A DNA stretch of 64,000 bases from Methyloprofundus sedimenti (lineage in GTDB: Bacteria; Pseudomonadota; Gammaproteobacteria; Methylococcales; Methylomonadaceae). The notes under the pieces are model-generated. The model made no database searches and had not been told where the DNA came from. It saw only the letters and a program-made list of their open reading frames with translations. The stretch covers positions 124,001-188,000 of the forward strand of contig NZ_LPUF01000004.1 of the NCBI RefSeq assembly GCF_002072955.1, in the 5' to 3' direction. Below, piece after piece: positions 50,759-60,219 of this stretch; position 1 is the stretch's first letter, and each line of letters starts with the position of its first letter. Made by a program: the position numbers and the translations under genes.

Positions 50759-52453
50759 ATGATTTTTTCCAATAAATTTAGACTTTTCGCGCCATTGTTT
50801 TTATTGCTATTCACTGTGACAAGCCCACTGTTTGCCGCCGATATCAGTGTTAGTATCGATCGTAATCCGATTAATTTACATGAATCCTTTCAAATTACCT
50901 TTACTGCAAATGATCAACCTGATGTAGAACCTGATTTCTCACCACTGGACAAAGATTTTGAAATTTTAAATCAGACACAACAACAATCCGTACAGATTAT
51001 TAACTGGAAAAAAACCAAATCTATACAATGGATTTTAACCTTGATGGCAAAACATGCCGGAAACCTGGTCGTTCCAGCCATTAATTTTGGCCAGGATAGC
51101 AGTCAGTTTGCCGCGATAGTTGTTAATGATGCTCAAGTTGCTGCGAATACAAATGAAGATTTGTTTTTACAGGTCGAAGTCGACACGCCCAAGCCCTACA
51201 TTCAAGAGCAAGTTATTTATACTTTAAAACTTTATCGAAAAGTTAATATTTCCCAGGCAAGCTTAACCGAGCCGGCATTAGAAAATGCAGTGATCGAAAA
51301 ATTGGGTGAAGACAAGAATTACAATACCCAGTTTCAAAGTGAAAATTATGTCGTTACGGAACGTAAATATGCTATTTTCCCACAAAAAAGTGGCACTATG
51401 ACTATTGCCCCGCTTAATCTGACAGCCAGTATCGTTATTCCAGGACAGCGCCAGTCTAATAGTTTTTTTAATCGACAAAAGACGCGTACCCAGCGTGTCG
51501 AATCTGCAGCGATAAGCCTGGAGGTACAAGCTAAACCAGTCAGCGCAGGAACTGACGACTGGCTGCCCGCTAAGCAAGTCTATTTAAGGGAAAAATGGAC
51601 TGATAATGCTGCACAGATGATCGTAGGTCAGCCGGCCACGAGAACCATTACTTTACTCGTAGAAGGCGCAACCGTCGGCATCTTGCCCGAATTATATAAG
51701 GATAATATGCCACAGAATTTAAAAGCCTACCCTGACCAGCCAGTATTAGAAGAAGAAGCAAAAGAGGATGGCATAATATCTATTCGAGAAGAAAAGATTG
51801 CTTTGATTCCAGGCCAGGCAGGTACTTATACCTTGCCGGCAATTGAAATTCCCTGGTGGAATACTCAAACCCGGAAAATGGAAATAGCCCGGATAGCAGA
51901 ACGGACTATAACCGCGGTTGCTGCAACCGGTTCAACAGTTCCCCTAGAACCAACAGCGCCCCTAGTATCTCCTGCACCAGCAACAATTAACGAGAATACT
52001 CAACAACCAGAGACCGGGACTTTTCTGCAAATAAAAACCTTATGGTTCTGGCTCGCATTATTTTTTGCATGTGCATGGCTAGTGACTTTAGTGTATTTTT
52101 TATCCAGGAAAACGGACCATACGGAAAAACAGCCATTCGCTGTAGAAAAAAAATCAGCGGTCGATAAAAGCCTGAAAAAAGCATGTACAAATAATGATCC
52201 AGTAATGGCCAAAAATGCATTGCTGCAATGGGGACGTGAAAAATTTAAGCAGTCTAGTTTAAGCAAAATTGCTGAGCAATGTGAGCAGCCCTTGCAGGGC
52301 GAGATATTATCATTAAATGCAATTTTATACGGCAATGTCAGCACTCAAACCTGGCAAGGGGCTGAGCTTTGGACTGCTTTTCAAAACCATAAACCAGATA
52401 CTGTAGCAGGAAAGGATCAAACAGACCCTTTGCAGCCTTTATTTAAAATTTAG
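50759..52453 (+). CDS. batD: BatD family protein
   Basis: 564 aa. Signal peptide 1-26 (LFAADISVSIDRNPINLHES across the cut). Repeated Ig-like domains follow: FSPLDKDFEILNQTQQQSVQ, WILTLMAKHAGNLVVPAINF, FLQVEVDTPKPYIQEQVIYT, YAIFPQKSGTMTIAPL. One membrane helix at ~428-448, then a cytoplasmic tail. BatD usually sits after batA and batB with a MoxR ATPase; none are here. Confidence 0.9.
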   Translation: MIFSNKFRLFAPLFLLLFTVTSPLFAADISVSIDRNPINLHESFQITFTANDQPDVEPDFSPLDKDFEILNQTQQQSVQIINWKKTKSIQWILTLMAKHAGNLVVPAINFGQDSSQFAAIVVNDAQVAANTNEDLFLQVEVDTPKPYIQEQVIYTLKLYRKVNISQASLTEPALENAVIEKLGEDKNYNTQFQSENYVVTERKYAIFPQKSGTMTIAPLNLTASIVIPGQRQSNSFFNRQKTRTQRVESAAISLEVQAKPVSAGTDDWLPAKQVYLREKWTDNAAQMIVGQPATRTITLLVEGATVGILPELYKDNMPQNLKAYPDQPVLEEEAKEDGIISIREEKIALIPGQAGTYTLPAIEIPWWNTQTRKMEIARIAERTITAVAATGSTVPLEPTAPLVSPAPATINENTQQPETGTFLQIKTLWFWLALFFACAWLVTLVYFLSRKTDHTEKQPFAVEKKSAVDKSLKKACTNNDPVMAKNALLQWGREKFKQSSLSKIAEQCEQPLQGEILSLNAILYGNVSTQTWQGAELWTAFQNHKPDTVAGKDQTDPLQPLFKI

Positions 52454-52508
52454 AGGACATACAGAGCAGGGACAGGATCAGGTCTTTTCTGATCCTGATT
52501 CTTTAATA

Positions 52509-52671
52509 TATACTTCGCACGACCACGGTTACAGTTTTCTAGCGACCGCTTTTTGCCGATAGCTGCGTTACTGAAACATTTGCGTAGCTAGCTATGCGCC
52601 TGTTTCAGCGCCTTGCTCTCAACAAAAATCGACTCACTATAAAATCCGCAACCGTCACCGCGCGAAGTATA
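52509..52671. repeat. MITE-like element, copy 1 (163 bp)
   Basis: Begins TATACTTCGCACG and ends CGCGCGAAGTATA, imperfect terminal inverted repeats. The reverse complement matches 59864-60024 at about 80 percent by eye, including GAGAGCAAGGCGC and GAAACAGGCGCATAGC. No coding capacity. Confidence 0.75.
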
Positions 52672-52771
52672 GCTAATTTGTATAGCTGTAACTATGTTAA
52701 GCAGTGCCGGCGAAAGCTATCGCGGACAGGGACTGCCAAAGGCGTATGAATAATCAGATAGAGTCCAGGAA

Positions 52772-53776
52772 TCAGTACTGTGTCTCGGACTTTTGGTCTC
52801 GTTGCAGTAAGTTTTGTACTGCACTTAAAGGCGCAAGCCCTTCGTATAATACGCGGTAGGTTTGTTCAGTAATTGGCATATCCACGCCATATTTTTTAGC
52901 CAGCATATAGGTCTCTTTTGCTGCAGAGATTCCCTCAACTTCCTGACCAATTTCTTGTATTGCCTGTTCTCTGTCTTTTCCCTGGCCTAAAGCCATACCA
53001 AAGCGACGATTACGCGACTGGTTGTCGGTACAGGTAAGAATCAGATCACCTAAACCCGCTAAACCCATTAGCGTTTCCTGCTGCCCGCCCAGGGCGGTGT
53101 TCAGACGAATAATTTCCGCTATGCCGCGAGTAACCAAAGCTGCCCGGGTATTTGCGCCAAAGCCTAGACCATCAGCAATGCCGGCTGCAATAGCCAGGAC
53201 ATTTTTAACCGCACCACCGACTTGCACGCTAATAATGTCGGGGGTTGTATAGATACGAAAGCGCGGGCTGTGCATGATCTGCGCTAACTGATTTGCAAAG
53301 GTCTGCTGGGTTGAAGCTATAGTAACTGCTGTTGGTAAGCCGACTGCGACTTCCCGGGCAAAGGAAGGTCCGGATAATACCGCCGCAGGTGTTTCGGCAG
53401 AGAATAGATTAGCCACTATTTGATGCAGTAATTCGCCTGTTTCCGGGTTAAAACCTTTACTTGCCCAGGCTATTTTCACCTTCTTACCGACAAAGGGCTT
53501 AATTTTCAGCAACGTCTCTAGAAATACGTGACTAGGTACAGAGATTAATAGTATGTCACTAAACTGGGCGGCTTGTATAATATCATCCGTGACTTCGAGT
53601 GTATCGGGAAAAGTCAGGTCAGCAAGATAGCGTTTGTTTTGCCGGTCTTCTGCCAGGTTTGCAATATGTTCTGGCTGATGGCCCCAAAGCAGGGTTTGAT
53701 TGCCATTTCTTGCAGCTTGTATAGCCAGAGCCGTGCCCCATGAACCAGCGCCCAAAACACTAATCTTGCTTGTCAT
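52772..53776 (-). CDS. gpsA: Glycerol-3-phosphate dehydrogenase [NAD(P)+]
   Basis: 334 aa. ISVLGAGSWGTALAIQAARN is the dinucleotide loop; KIAWASKGFNPETGELL, AVLSGPSFAREVAVGLPTAV, and GGAVKNVLAIAAGIADGLGF (catalytic Lys) follow. Makes sn-glycerol-3-phosphate for phospholipids. Nine bases after secB, the usual order. Confidence 0.97.
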   Translation of the reverse strand: MTSKISVLGAGSWGTALAIQAARNGNQTLLWGHQPEHIANLAEDRQNKRYLADLTFPDTLEVTDDIIQAAQFSDILLISVPSHVFLETLLKIKPFVGKKVKIAWASKGFNPETGELLHQIVANLFSAETPAAVLSGPSFAREVAVGLPTAVTIASTQQTFANQLAQIMHSPRFRIYTTPDIISVQVGGAVKNVLAIAAGIADGLGFGANTRAALVTRGIAEIIRLNTALGGQQETLMGLAGLGDLILTCTDNQSRNRRFGMALGQGKDREQAIQEIGQEVEGISAAKETYMLAKKYGVDMPITEQTYRVLYEGLAPLSAVQNLLQRDQKSETQY

Positions 53777-53784
53777 TACAGGTT

Positions 53785-54255
53785 TTAGTTTAAAGTATTT
53801 GTGCTAGCCGATTTTTGTTGTGCTTGCTGAACATGTTGTGCATATAAGGCATCAAAATTTACCGGCGCTAAAAGCAGCTGAGGAAAGCCGCCCTTGGCGA
53901 CTAAGTCAGATACAACTTCACGCGCATAGGGAAATAAGATATTAGGACAGAAACTGCCTAACATCGGCCCCATTTCCTGGTCTGAAAAACCCGCTAAAGA
54001 AAAAATACCTGCTTGCGTCGCTTCCACCAGGTAAGCCGTTTTTTCGTCAGTTTTAACGGTGACAGTGACAGTAATCGCAACTTCAAACATGGAGTTTTCT
54101 AGTGGCAATGCATTGGTACCTAAATTAAAGTCCACTGAAGGTTCCCACTTTTCAGTGAAAATCTTTGGTGATTCGGGTGATTCAAAGGAAATATCTTTAG
54201 TGTAAATTTTTTGAATTGAAAATTGTTTTTCTTGTACCTGGTTTTCTTCAGCCAT
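53785..54255 (-). CDS. secB: Protein-export chaperone SecB
   Basis: 156 aa. FSIQKIYTKDISFESPESPK at the start, FEVAITVTVTVKTDEKTAYL, then QAGIFSLAGFSDQEM and LFPYAREVVSDLVAKGGFPQ are standard SecB. It forms a tetramer that keeps preproteins unfolded for SecA. Located between a rhodanese gene and gpsA, as in E. coli (yibN-grxC-secB-gpsA) but without grxC. Confidence 0.97.
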   Translation of the reverse strand: MAEENQVQEKQFSIQKIYTKDISFESPESPKIFTEKWEPSVDFNLGTNALPLENSMFEVAITVTVTVKTDEKTAYLVEATQAGIFSLAGFSDQEMGPMLGSFCPNILFPYAREVVSDLVAKGGFPQLLLAPVNFDALYAQHVQQAQQKSASTNTLN

Positions 54256-54296
54256 GATTATTTGTGTTTATATTTAAATGTAAGTGTTATTGATAA

Positions 54297-54728
54297 TTAT
54301 TTTTTGTTTTTAACTATAGGTAACTTATTTTCTTCCCATGACTGCATACCGCCCGTCATCAAAAAAACATTTTCAAAACCTAGCTTGTGTAGTGTAGAGC
54401 AGGCAGGAGCAGAACGAGTACCAGATTGACAAACGACGATTACATCATCTTTTTTGTAAAGATCAATTTTATTAATTTGAGCTTCAATATCTACAACAGG
54501 TATATGTATCGCATCTGCGATATGACCTTTGTTAAATTCACTTGCTTCGCGGACATCAAGGATAATTGGATGGCCCGTATTTAATTTGGTTACAGTAAGC
54601 ATAGGCGAAATAGTATTATATTTTCGTATGCCCGCCTCGACTATATCCTGAATTAAAAAAAATGAAACTGCAAAAAATGCAGTAACAAGCATCCAGTGAG
54701 TAGAGGCGAATTCGATATATTGATCCAT
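54297..54728 (-). CDS. Membrane-anchored rhodanese-like protein (YibN-like)
   Basis: 143 aa. One membrane helix at ~10-30, then a rhodanese domain: ILDVREASEFNKGHIADAIH, IPVVDIEAQINKI, and the active loop VVVCQSGTRSAPA with the catalytic Cys. The loop CQSGTR suits sulfur transfer. Same strand and order as E. coli yibN-secB. Preceded by an ArsR-type regulator, which suggests sulfur sensing. Confidence 0.9.
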   Translation of the reverse strand: MDQYIEFASTHWMLVTAFFAVSFFLIQDIVEAGIRKYNTISPMLTVTKLNTGHPIILDVREASEFNKGHIADAIHIPVVDIEAQINKIDLYKKDDVIVVCQSGTRSAPACSTLHKLGFENVFLMTGGMQSWEENKLPIVKNKK

Positions 54729-54753
54729 TGTGAGTTTTATTTAGGGGTTAAAA

Positions 54754-55071
54754 TTAGCATTGATGATGACAAAAAATCTCACGCATCATCTCAATCAGCT
54801 TAAGCATGCGCGGGTCATCAATATAGTAAAAAACGCGGTTGGCATCTTTTTTAAAGTTTAAAATATCTTTTTCTCTTAAAATCGCGAGATGCTGAGATAT
54901 ATTACTCTGACTGGTGCCCACTTTCTCGACGATATCTTGAACGCTAATCGCCTCGGTACCCAGTACGCAAAGGATTTTTAAACGTAAAGGATGAGACATA
55001 GCTTTTAAACAGCGTGCTGCTCGTTCTATATCAGCATCTGCGTATAAGGAGTGATTTTCTTGAGTTTCCAT
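54754..55071 (-). CDS. ArsR-family repressor
   Basis: 105 aa. Winged helix: CLKAMSHPLRLKILCVLGTE, VQDIVEKVGTSQSNISQHLA and ILREKDILNFKKDANRVFYY. The SmtB/ArsR metal motif ELCVCDL is absent. Cys are at 21, 35, 101 and 105, with a CHHQC end, so sensing by Cys (metal or persulfide) is possible. First gene before the rhodanese, 25 bp apart. Confidence 0.88.
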   Translation of the reverse strand: METQENHSLYADADIERAARCLKAMSHPLRLKILCVLGTEAISVQDIVEKVGTSQSNISQHLAILREKDILNFKKDANRVFYYIDDPRMLKLIEMMREIFCHHQC

Positions 55072-55509
55072 GAGTCTATATTGTTTGCAAGGCGCGAATT
55101 ATAACATCCAAATAAGCAGTTTTTGCATACTTGTTCTGCTTTAAAGTAAGCAAGAGACAGTGCCAAGGTGAGTTTTTATTTGGAGCTTGTAGATTATACT
55201 GTGTAGTTTAGCCTATTAATGGCTTATTAGAAAACTCTTAATTTCATCAAAAACAATTACCTTCAGCAAATGCTCGAGTATTTTACACTGATAACGATCC
55301 AACAAAACAACTTACTCATAATCTTGATGCGCAGTCTCTCAAAAACCAAATGAAGCACAATAATTAAAATTAAGCGCACTAACAGGTAATTTTTTACAAT
55401 ATACTTAGGCTGGCATCATCACACTACGTACAAAAGTCTTATATTGTTATAAAATAGTACCCATCACAACAGTGCGTTGTTTATATTTTTTGGAACTACG
55501 AGATAAATC
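55072..55509. other. Divergent promoter region
   Basis: 438 bp between the arsR operon and gpmI. No gene. TTATATTGTTATAAAATAG near 55440-55458 could be an AT-rich promoter for gpmI. Confidence 0.4.
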
Positions 55510-57048
55510 ATGATCAAACCAAAACCTTTAATATTATTAATTCTGGATGGCTTTGGCGTTAGAGCAGAGACAAGCTATAACGCAATCGCTGAAGCTAATA
55601 CGCCATGTTGGGATAGTCTGCAGAAAAAATATCCTATGACTCAACTGAATTGTTCCGGGCGCGTTGTGGGTTTACCTGATAAGCAAATGGGGAATTCTGA
55701 AGTCGGGCATATGCACATCGGTACCGGACGTTATATTCCCCAAGATTTTTCCAGAGTCAGTGACGCAATAGAGTCTGGCAGTTTTTTTGAAAACCCGGCC
55801 TTATGCCTTGCTGTAAACGAGGCATTAAGTCATGATGGAACGTTGCATATTCTTGGCTTACTTTCAACTGGAGGCGTTCACAGTCATATCGACCATATTC
55901 TGGCAATGCTGGAAATGGCAGCAAAAAAAGGCTTAAAAAAAGTAGCTATTCATGCCATTTTAGATGGTCGCGATGTTGCACCGAGTAGCGCTAAAGAATA
56001 TCTTGCAATGTTACAGGATAAAATTGATCAGTTAGGTGTAGGGCATATTGCTTCAATCATTGGTCGTTTTTATGCGATGGACAGAGATAACCGCTGGGAG
56101 CGCGTACAAAAAGCACATCAACTTATTGTTTTAGGCAAAGGGGAATATACAGCACAGTCCGCGATAGAGGGATTGCAAGCTGCCTATCAGCGTGAGGAAA
56201 CTGATGAGTTTGTTCCGGCGACAGCGATACATAATGCACAAGGTGAAGTCACCAGTCTGGCTGACACTGATTCTGTCGTTTTTATGAATTTTAGAGCTGA
56301 CCGTGCTCGCGAAATTAGCCAGGCGATAACTGATACTGATTTCTCAGGGTTTGATCGCAATCATGCCGGATTTCAAGGTTGTTTTGTCACCCTGACTGAA
56401 TATAATGAAAAATATACTTACCCCATCGCCTTCGCATCTTCGGAAATTAAAAACACGCTGGGTGAAGTGTTGGCGCAACAGGGCTTATTGCAATTACGAC
56501 TAGCAGAAACGGAAAAGTACGCTCACGTCACTTTTTTTATGAATGGTGGTGTTGATGAACCCTATCCCGGTGAAGATCGTATTCTGGTGCCCTCGCCTAA
56601 AGTAAAAACCTATGACCTGCAACCTGAAATGCATGCAGCAAAGGTGACTGAGCATTTGGTCAATGCGATTACCGAGCAAAAATATGATGTCATCATATGC
56701 AACTATGCAAACTGTGATATGGTCGGGCATACCGGCAAATGGGAAGCAGCACTGAAAGCAGTAGAAACAATTGATAAATCTTTAGCTGCACTTGTTGAAG
56801 CTCTGGAAAAGGTAGGGGGACAAATGCTACTTACTGCTGATCACGGTAATATTGAACAAATGCGTGATGCCCAAGGCGGGCCATTAACTTCACATACGAC
56901 TAACCCGGTTCCGTTAGTCTATGTAGGCGGAAAAAGACCTTTGGCCGATGGCGGCAGTTTAAAAGATCTGGCCCCGACTATGCTGGAAATTTTAGGCATA
57001 GCACAACCCGTAGAAATGGATGGCAAATCTCTTTTGACAGGGTCTTAA
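55510..57048 (+). CDS. gpmI: 2,3-bisphosphoglycerate-independent phosphoglycerate mutase
   Basis: 512 aa. LILLILDGFGVRAETSYNAI, the catalytic Ser in MGNSEVGHMHIGTGR, AILDGRDVAPSSA, IIGRFYAMDRDNRWERVQKA, FMNFRADRAREISQAI and the metal site ICNYANCDMVGHTG and LLTADHGNIEQM are all present. Interconverts 3- and 2-phosphoglycerate with two Mn ions. Its stop touches the envC GTG start. Confidence 0.97.
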   Translation: MIKPKPLILLILDGFGVRAETSYNAIAEANTPCWDSLQKKYPMTQLNCSGRVVGLPDKQMGNSEVGHMHIGTGRYIPQDFSRVSDAIESGSFFENPALCLAVNEALSHDGTLHILGLLSTGGVHSHIDHILAMLEMAAKKGLKKVAIHAILDGRDVAPSSAKEYLAMLQDKIDQLGVGHIASIIGRFYAMDRDNRWERVQKAHQLIVLGKGEYTAQSAIEGLQAAYQREETDEFVPATAIHNAQGEVTSLADTDSVVFMNFRADRAREISQAITDTDFSGFDRNHAGFQGCFVTLTEYNEKYTYPIAFASSEIKNTLGEVLAQQGLLQLRLAETEKYAHVTFFMNGGVDEPYPGEDRILVPSPKVKTYDLQPEMHAAKVTEHLVNAITEQKYDVIICNYANCDMVGHTGKWEAALKAVETIDKSLAALVEALEKVGGQMLLTADHGNIEQMRDAQGGPLTSHTTNPVPLVYVGGKRPLADGGSLKDLAPTMLEILGIAQPVEMDGKSLLTGS

Positions 57049-58176
57049 GTGCACGTTAGATTTTTTCTGCTGTTTTTGCTACTCTGCAGCCATAGTACCG
57101 GAATGGCTGCAGTAAGCAAAGACCAAGAGTTACGTCAGATTCAGGACAAAATTAAAGTACTCGCTGATAACTTAAGCGACTTGAACAAGCAAAAAAATCA
57201 AGCGAGTTCTGAATTGAAACGCGTTGAGCAACAGTACGGAGAAATATCCCGTACGGTTCAGGAACTGGACACACTAGTCAACTCGAAACGCCAGCGCATT
57301 AATGAAATCCAACAAGAAATGCAATTGCAAAATAGCTGGTTACACACACAAAAATCACAGCTAGCAGAGCAAGTCAAAACAGCGTACGCACTCGGGCGAC
57401 AGGAGCAATTAAAACTATTGCTCAATCAGCAAGATGTCAATCGAAGCAGTCGCATCATGACTTATTATAAATATTTTAATCAGGCACGACTGGATAAACT
57501 GCAACGTATTAATGCCAGCTTGCAATTACTAACAAATTTAGAACAAGACAAGCTCCTGGAAAGTCAAGAGCTGGCAAAGTTAATGGCCGATAATAAATTA
57601 CTTCAAGAGCAGTTGATCTTGAGCAAAATCGAGCGCAAACAATTACTTGAGAAAATTAATAAAGACTATCAGGATAACAGTCAGCAACTATCCAGACTTA
57701 AAAAAAATGAAAAACAACTAAAGTTGCTTATTTCAAGATTAGAGTATGTTACTCGAACCGAAATCGCCAATAAAATAAAGACTCAGTCTTTTACTCATTT
57801 AAGAGGCAAATTACCCTGGCCAGTACAAGGCAAGATCGCCAAAAGCTTTGGTAGCCTGCGCTCAGGTGGCAAATGGAACGGAGTATTAATTCAAGCACAG
57901 GAAGGAAGCAAAATAAAAGCCATTGCCCATGGACAAATTGTTTTCTCAGGCTGGTTTAAGGGTTATGGCCTATTAGCTATCGTAAAGCATGATAAAAACT
58001 TTATGAGCCTGTATGCATTTAATCAAAGCCTGTATGGAGACGTAGGTGACTGGATAAAGGCTGGTGATACGATAGCAACAGTGGGTAACAGCGGGGGTAG
58101 AGACAAGGCGGGGTTATATTTTGAAATCCGCAAAAAAAATAAACCGCTTAACCCGCAAAAATGGTGTAAAAAATAG
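57049..58176 (+). CDS. envC: Murein hydrolase activator EnvC
   Basis: 375 aa from a GTG that directly follows the gpmI stop. Signal peptide ~1-20. Two long coiled coils (~22-120 and ~150-245). C-terminal LytM domain (~268-372): WPVQGKIAKSFGSLRSGGKW, GVLIQAQEGSKIKAIAHGQI, VFSGWFKGYGLLAIVKHDKN. The second zinc His pair is lost (LYAFNQ), as in EnvC, which activates amidases at division rather than cutting itself. Confidence 0.93.
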   Translation: MHVRFFLLFLLLCSHSTGMAAVSKDQELRQIQDKIKVLADNLSDLNKQKNQASSELKRVEQQYGEISRTVQELDTLVNSKRQRINEIQQEMQLQNSWLHTQKSQLAEQVKTAYALGRQEQLKLLLNQQDVNRSSRIMTYYKYFNQARLDKLQRINASLQLLTNLEQDKLLESQELAKLMADNKLLQEQLILSKIERKQLLEKINKDYQDNSQQLSRLKKNEKQLKLLISRLEYVTRTEIANKIKTQSFTHLRGKLPWPVQGKIAKSFGSLRSGGKWNGVLIQAQEGSKIKAIAHGQIVFSGWFKGYGLLAIVKHDKNFMSLYAFNQSLYGDVGDWIKAGDTIATVGNSGGRDKAGLYFEIRKKNKPLNPQKWCKK

Positions 58177-58383
58177 GCGTATATATACCTCAACCTTTTA
58201 GCTTTGCGGGGTGTAAGACAAAGAAACTGTAAAATAATTATGTGTTGTAATGCGTTCTTTTTAAATTGAATTGCATTATTTATTTGTATATTGATATAGA
58301 ATACTTATCTAGAATCTGTAACCCTATTCAAATATGGATACAGATAGAATTTATCAGGAATATTGTTACGGAGTTTGTACAAG

Positions 58384-59709
58384 GTGCTTAAACAAAAAAA
58401 TATTTTTATCTTATTTGTAGGTTGTTGCCTGGGTGTTTTATTTTCTACCGCCGGTTCAGTACTGGCAGATAAGGACGCTGAGCAGAACGAGCAGGCTGTA
58501 AGCTTACCTTTTGAGGAATTACGCACATTCACGGAAGTCTTTGGTCGCATTAAACAGGATTATGTTGAGACTGTTAGCGATAAAGATCTACTGGAAAATG
58601 CGATCAGAGGCATGTTAGTTGGTCTGGACCCTCACTCTAGCTATTTAGATACGGAAGAGTATAAAGAGCTTAAAGTAGGAACAACCGGGCGATTTGGCGG
58701 ACTTGGAATACAGGTCACAATGGAAGATGGCTTTGTTAAAGTAATCTCCCCTATAGATGATACCCCTGCACAACGTGCAGGCATTGAGCCCGGTGATTTA
58801 ATCATCAAACTTGATGACCAGCCTGTTAAGGGCATGTCTCTGACTAATGCCGTTAAAATAATGCGTGGTGAGGTGGGTAGTAAAATCGTGCTCACCATTG
58901 TGCGCGAAGGTGAAGAGGCGCCTTTTGACGTAACTTTAGTCAGAGATATTATTAAGGTAAAAAGCGTACGCAGTCGTATTTTAGAAGATGGTTTTGGCTA
59001 TATACGTATCAGTAGCTTTCAATCGCCTACAGGCGAAGCCTTGAAAGATGCAGTTGACGAACTTAAGAAAGAAAATGGCGGACCGCTAAAAGGGTTAGTG
59101 CTGGATTTACGCAACAATCCTGGTGGAGTTCTCGATGGCGCAGTGTCAGTCAGTGATGCTTTTTTAAACTCAGGTAAAATCGTTTATACAGAAGGACGTA
59201 TTAAAGACTCGCAGATGGAATTTAATGCAACACCTGGTGATTTATTAGATGGAGCGCCTATTGTTGTTTTGATTAATGCGGGTTCTGCTTCTGCCTCAGA
59301 AATCGTTGCCGGTGCTTTACAGGATCATAAACGCGCAATTATTATGGGAACTAAATCCTTTGGTAAAGGCTCAGTGCAGACAATTATGCCTACGGGCAAT
59401 GGCGGAGCGGTAAAAATCACTACTGCGCGATATTTCACTCCTGCAGGTCGTTCAATACAGGCGACAGGCATTGAGCCTGATATAGAGCTTGAACGCCTTA
59501 AACTCGAGTCATTAGAAGCAAGCAGTTTTAAGCCTATTAAAGAAGCTGATTTATCAGGTCATTTAGCGAATGGCAATGGCAAAAAAACGAAAACTCCAGA
59601 AAACACAAAAGAAAATGACAACGAAGAAGACCCAAAAGGAGTTGATATGCGTGACTATCCATTAAAAGAAGCGTTGAACTTATTAAAAGGCATCGTAATT
59701 CTAAAATAG
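58384..59709 (+). CDS. ctpA: Carboxy-terminal processing protease (S41)
   Basis: 441 aa from GTG 58384, with ACGGAG upstream; TTG 58363 would give 448 aa. Signal or anchor ~6-28. Then YVETVSDKDLLENAIRGMLV, GLDPHSSYLD, a PDZ domain (~85-165: FGGLGIQVTMEDGFVKVISP, and AGIEPGDLIIKLDD), and the catalytic Ser in INAGSASASEIVAGALQDH and Lys in MGTKSFGKGSVQTI. Periplasmic, trims tails of envelope proteins; often next to gpmI-envC. Confidence 0.95.
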   Translation: MLKQKNIFILFVGCCLGVLFSTAGSVLADKDAEQNEQAVSLPFEELRTFTEVFGRIKQDYVETVSDKDLLENAIRGMLVGLDPHSSYLDTEEYKELKVGTTGRFGGLGIQVTMEDGFVKVISPIDDTPAQRAGIEPGDLIIKLDDQPVKGMSLTNAVKIMRGEVGSKIVLTIVREGEEAPFDVTLVRDIIKVKSVRSRILEDGFGYIRISSFQSPTGEALKDAVDELKKENGGPLKGLVLDLRNNPGGVLDGAVSVSDAFLNSGKIVYTEGRIKDSQMEFNATPGDLLDGAPIVVLINAGSASASEIVAGALQDHKRAIIMGTKSFGKGSVQTIMPTGNGGAVKITTARYFTPAGRSIQATGIEPDIELERLKLESLEASSFKPIKEADLSGHLANGNGKKTKTPENTKENDNEEDPKGVDMRDYPLKEALNLLKGIVILK

Positions 59710-60219
59710 TCTAAAGGTCTGGTCATGCTTCGCGCGATAATGTTACGCGGAGCATTTCCACTAATCCTGATTTAATGTTAGTTCTAAGCTATCGGGTCCG
59801 AGGTAACGGGATTGTGGCCGTTACCCGCCTCAGCCGAGTAGTCCAAAGTATTAAACGATAATCTATACTTCGCGCGGTCACGGGTGCGGTTGTATAGCGA
59901 GTTAATTTTAGTCGAGAGCAAGGCGCGAAACAGGCGCATAGCAAGCTACGTAACTGTTCCAGCAACGCGGCTATCGATTAAAATCGGCCGCTAGAAAACC
60001 GCATATGTGGCCGCGCCAAGTATATCCGTGAAAAGTACTGAGATGCAATATCGTCAATAACAAATGCTATTCAGCCGCATATTTTTGCATTACATTCTCT
60101 TGCCAAATTCTTCATCGAGTCTCCTGGTCTCAAATTCCATTGCCACTGTTTTACCTTGCTACAAATCAATTTTGCTACCTTATCAATCATCGCCTGGGAA
60201 AAATTTATCAGAATTTGAG
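59710..60219. other. Gene-free region with a MITE-like repeat
   Basis: 510 bp. GCTTCGCGCGATAATGTTACGCGGAGCA (59729-59755) is a probable ctpA end hairpin. Then the MITE-like copy 2. No gene. Confidence 0.5.
59864..60024. repeat. MITE-like element, copy 2 (161 bp)
   Basis: Begins TATACTTCGCGCGG and ends CGCGCCAAGTATA. Inverted relative to 52509-52671. Confidence 0.75.
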
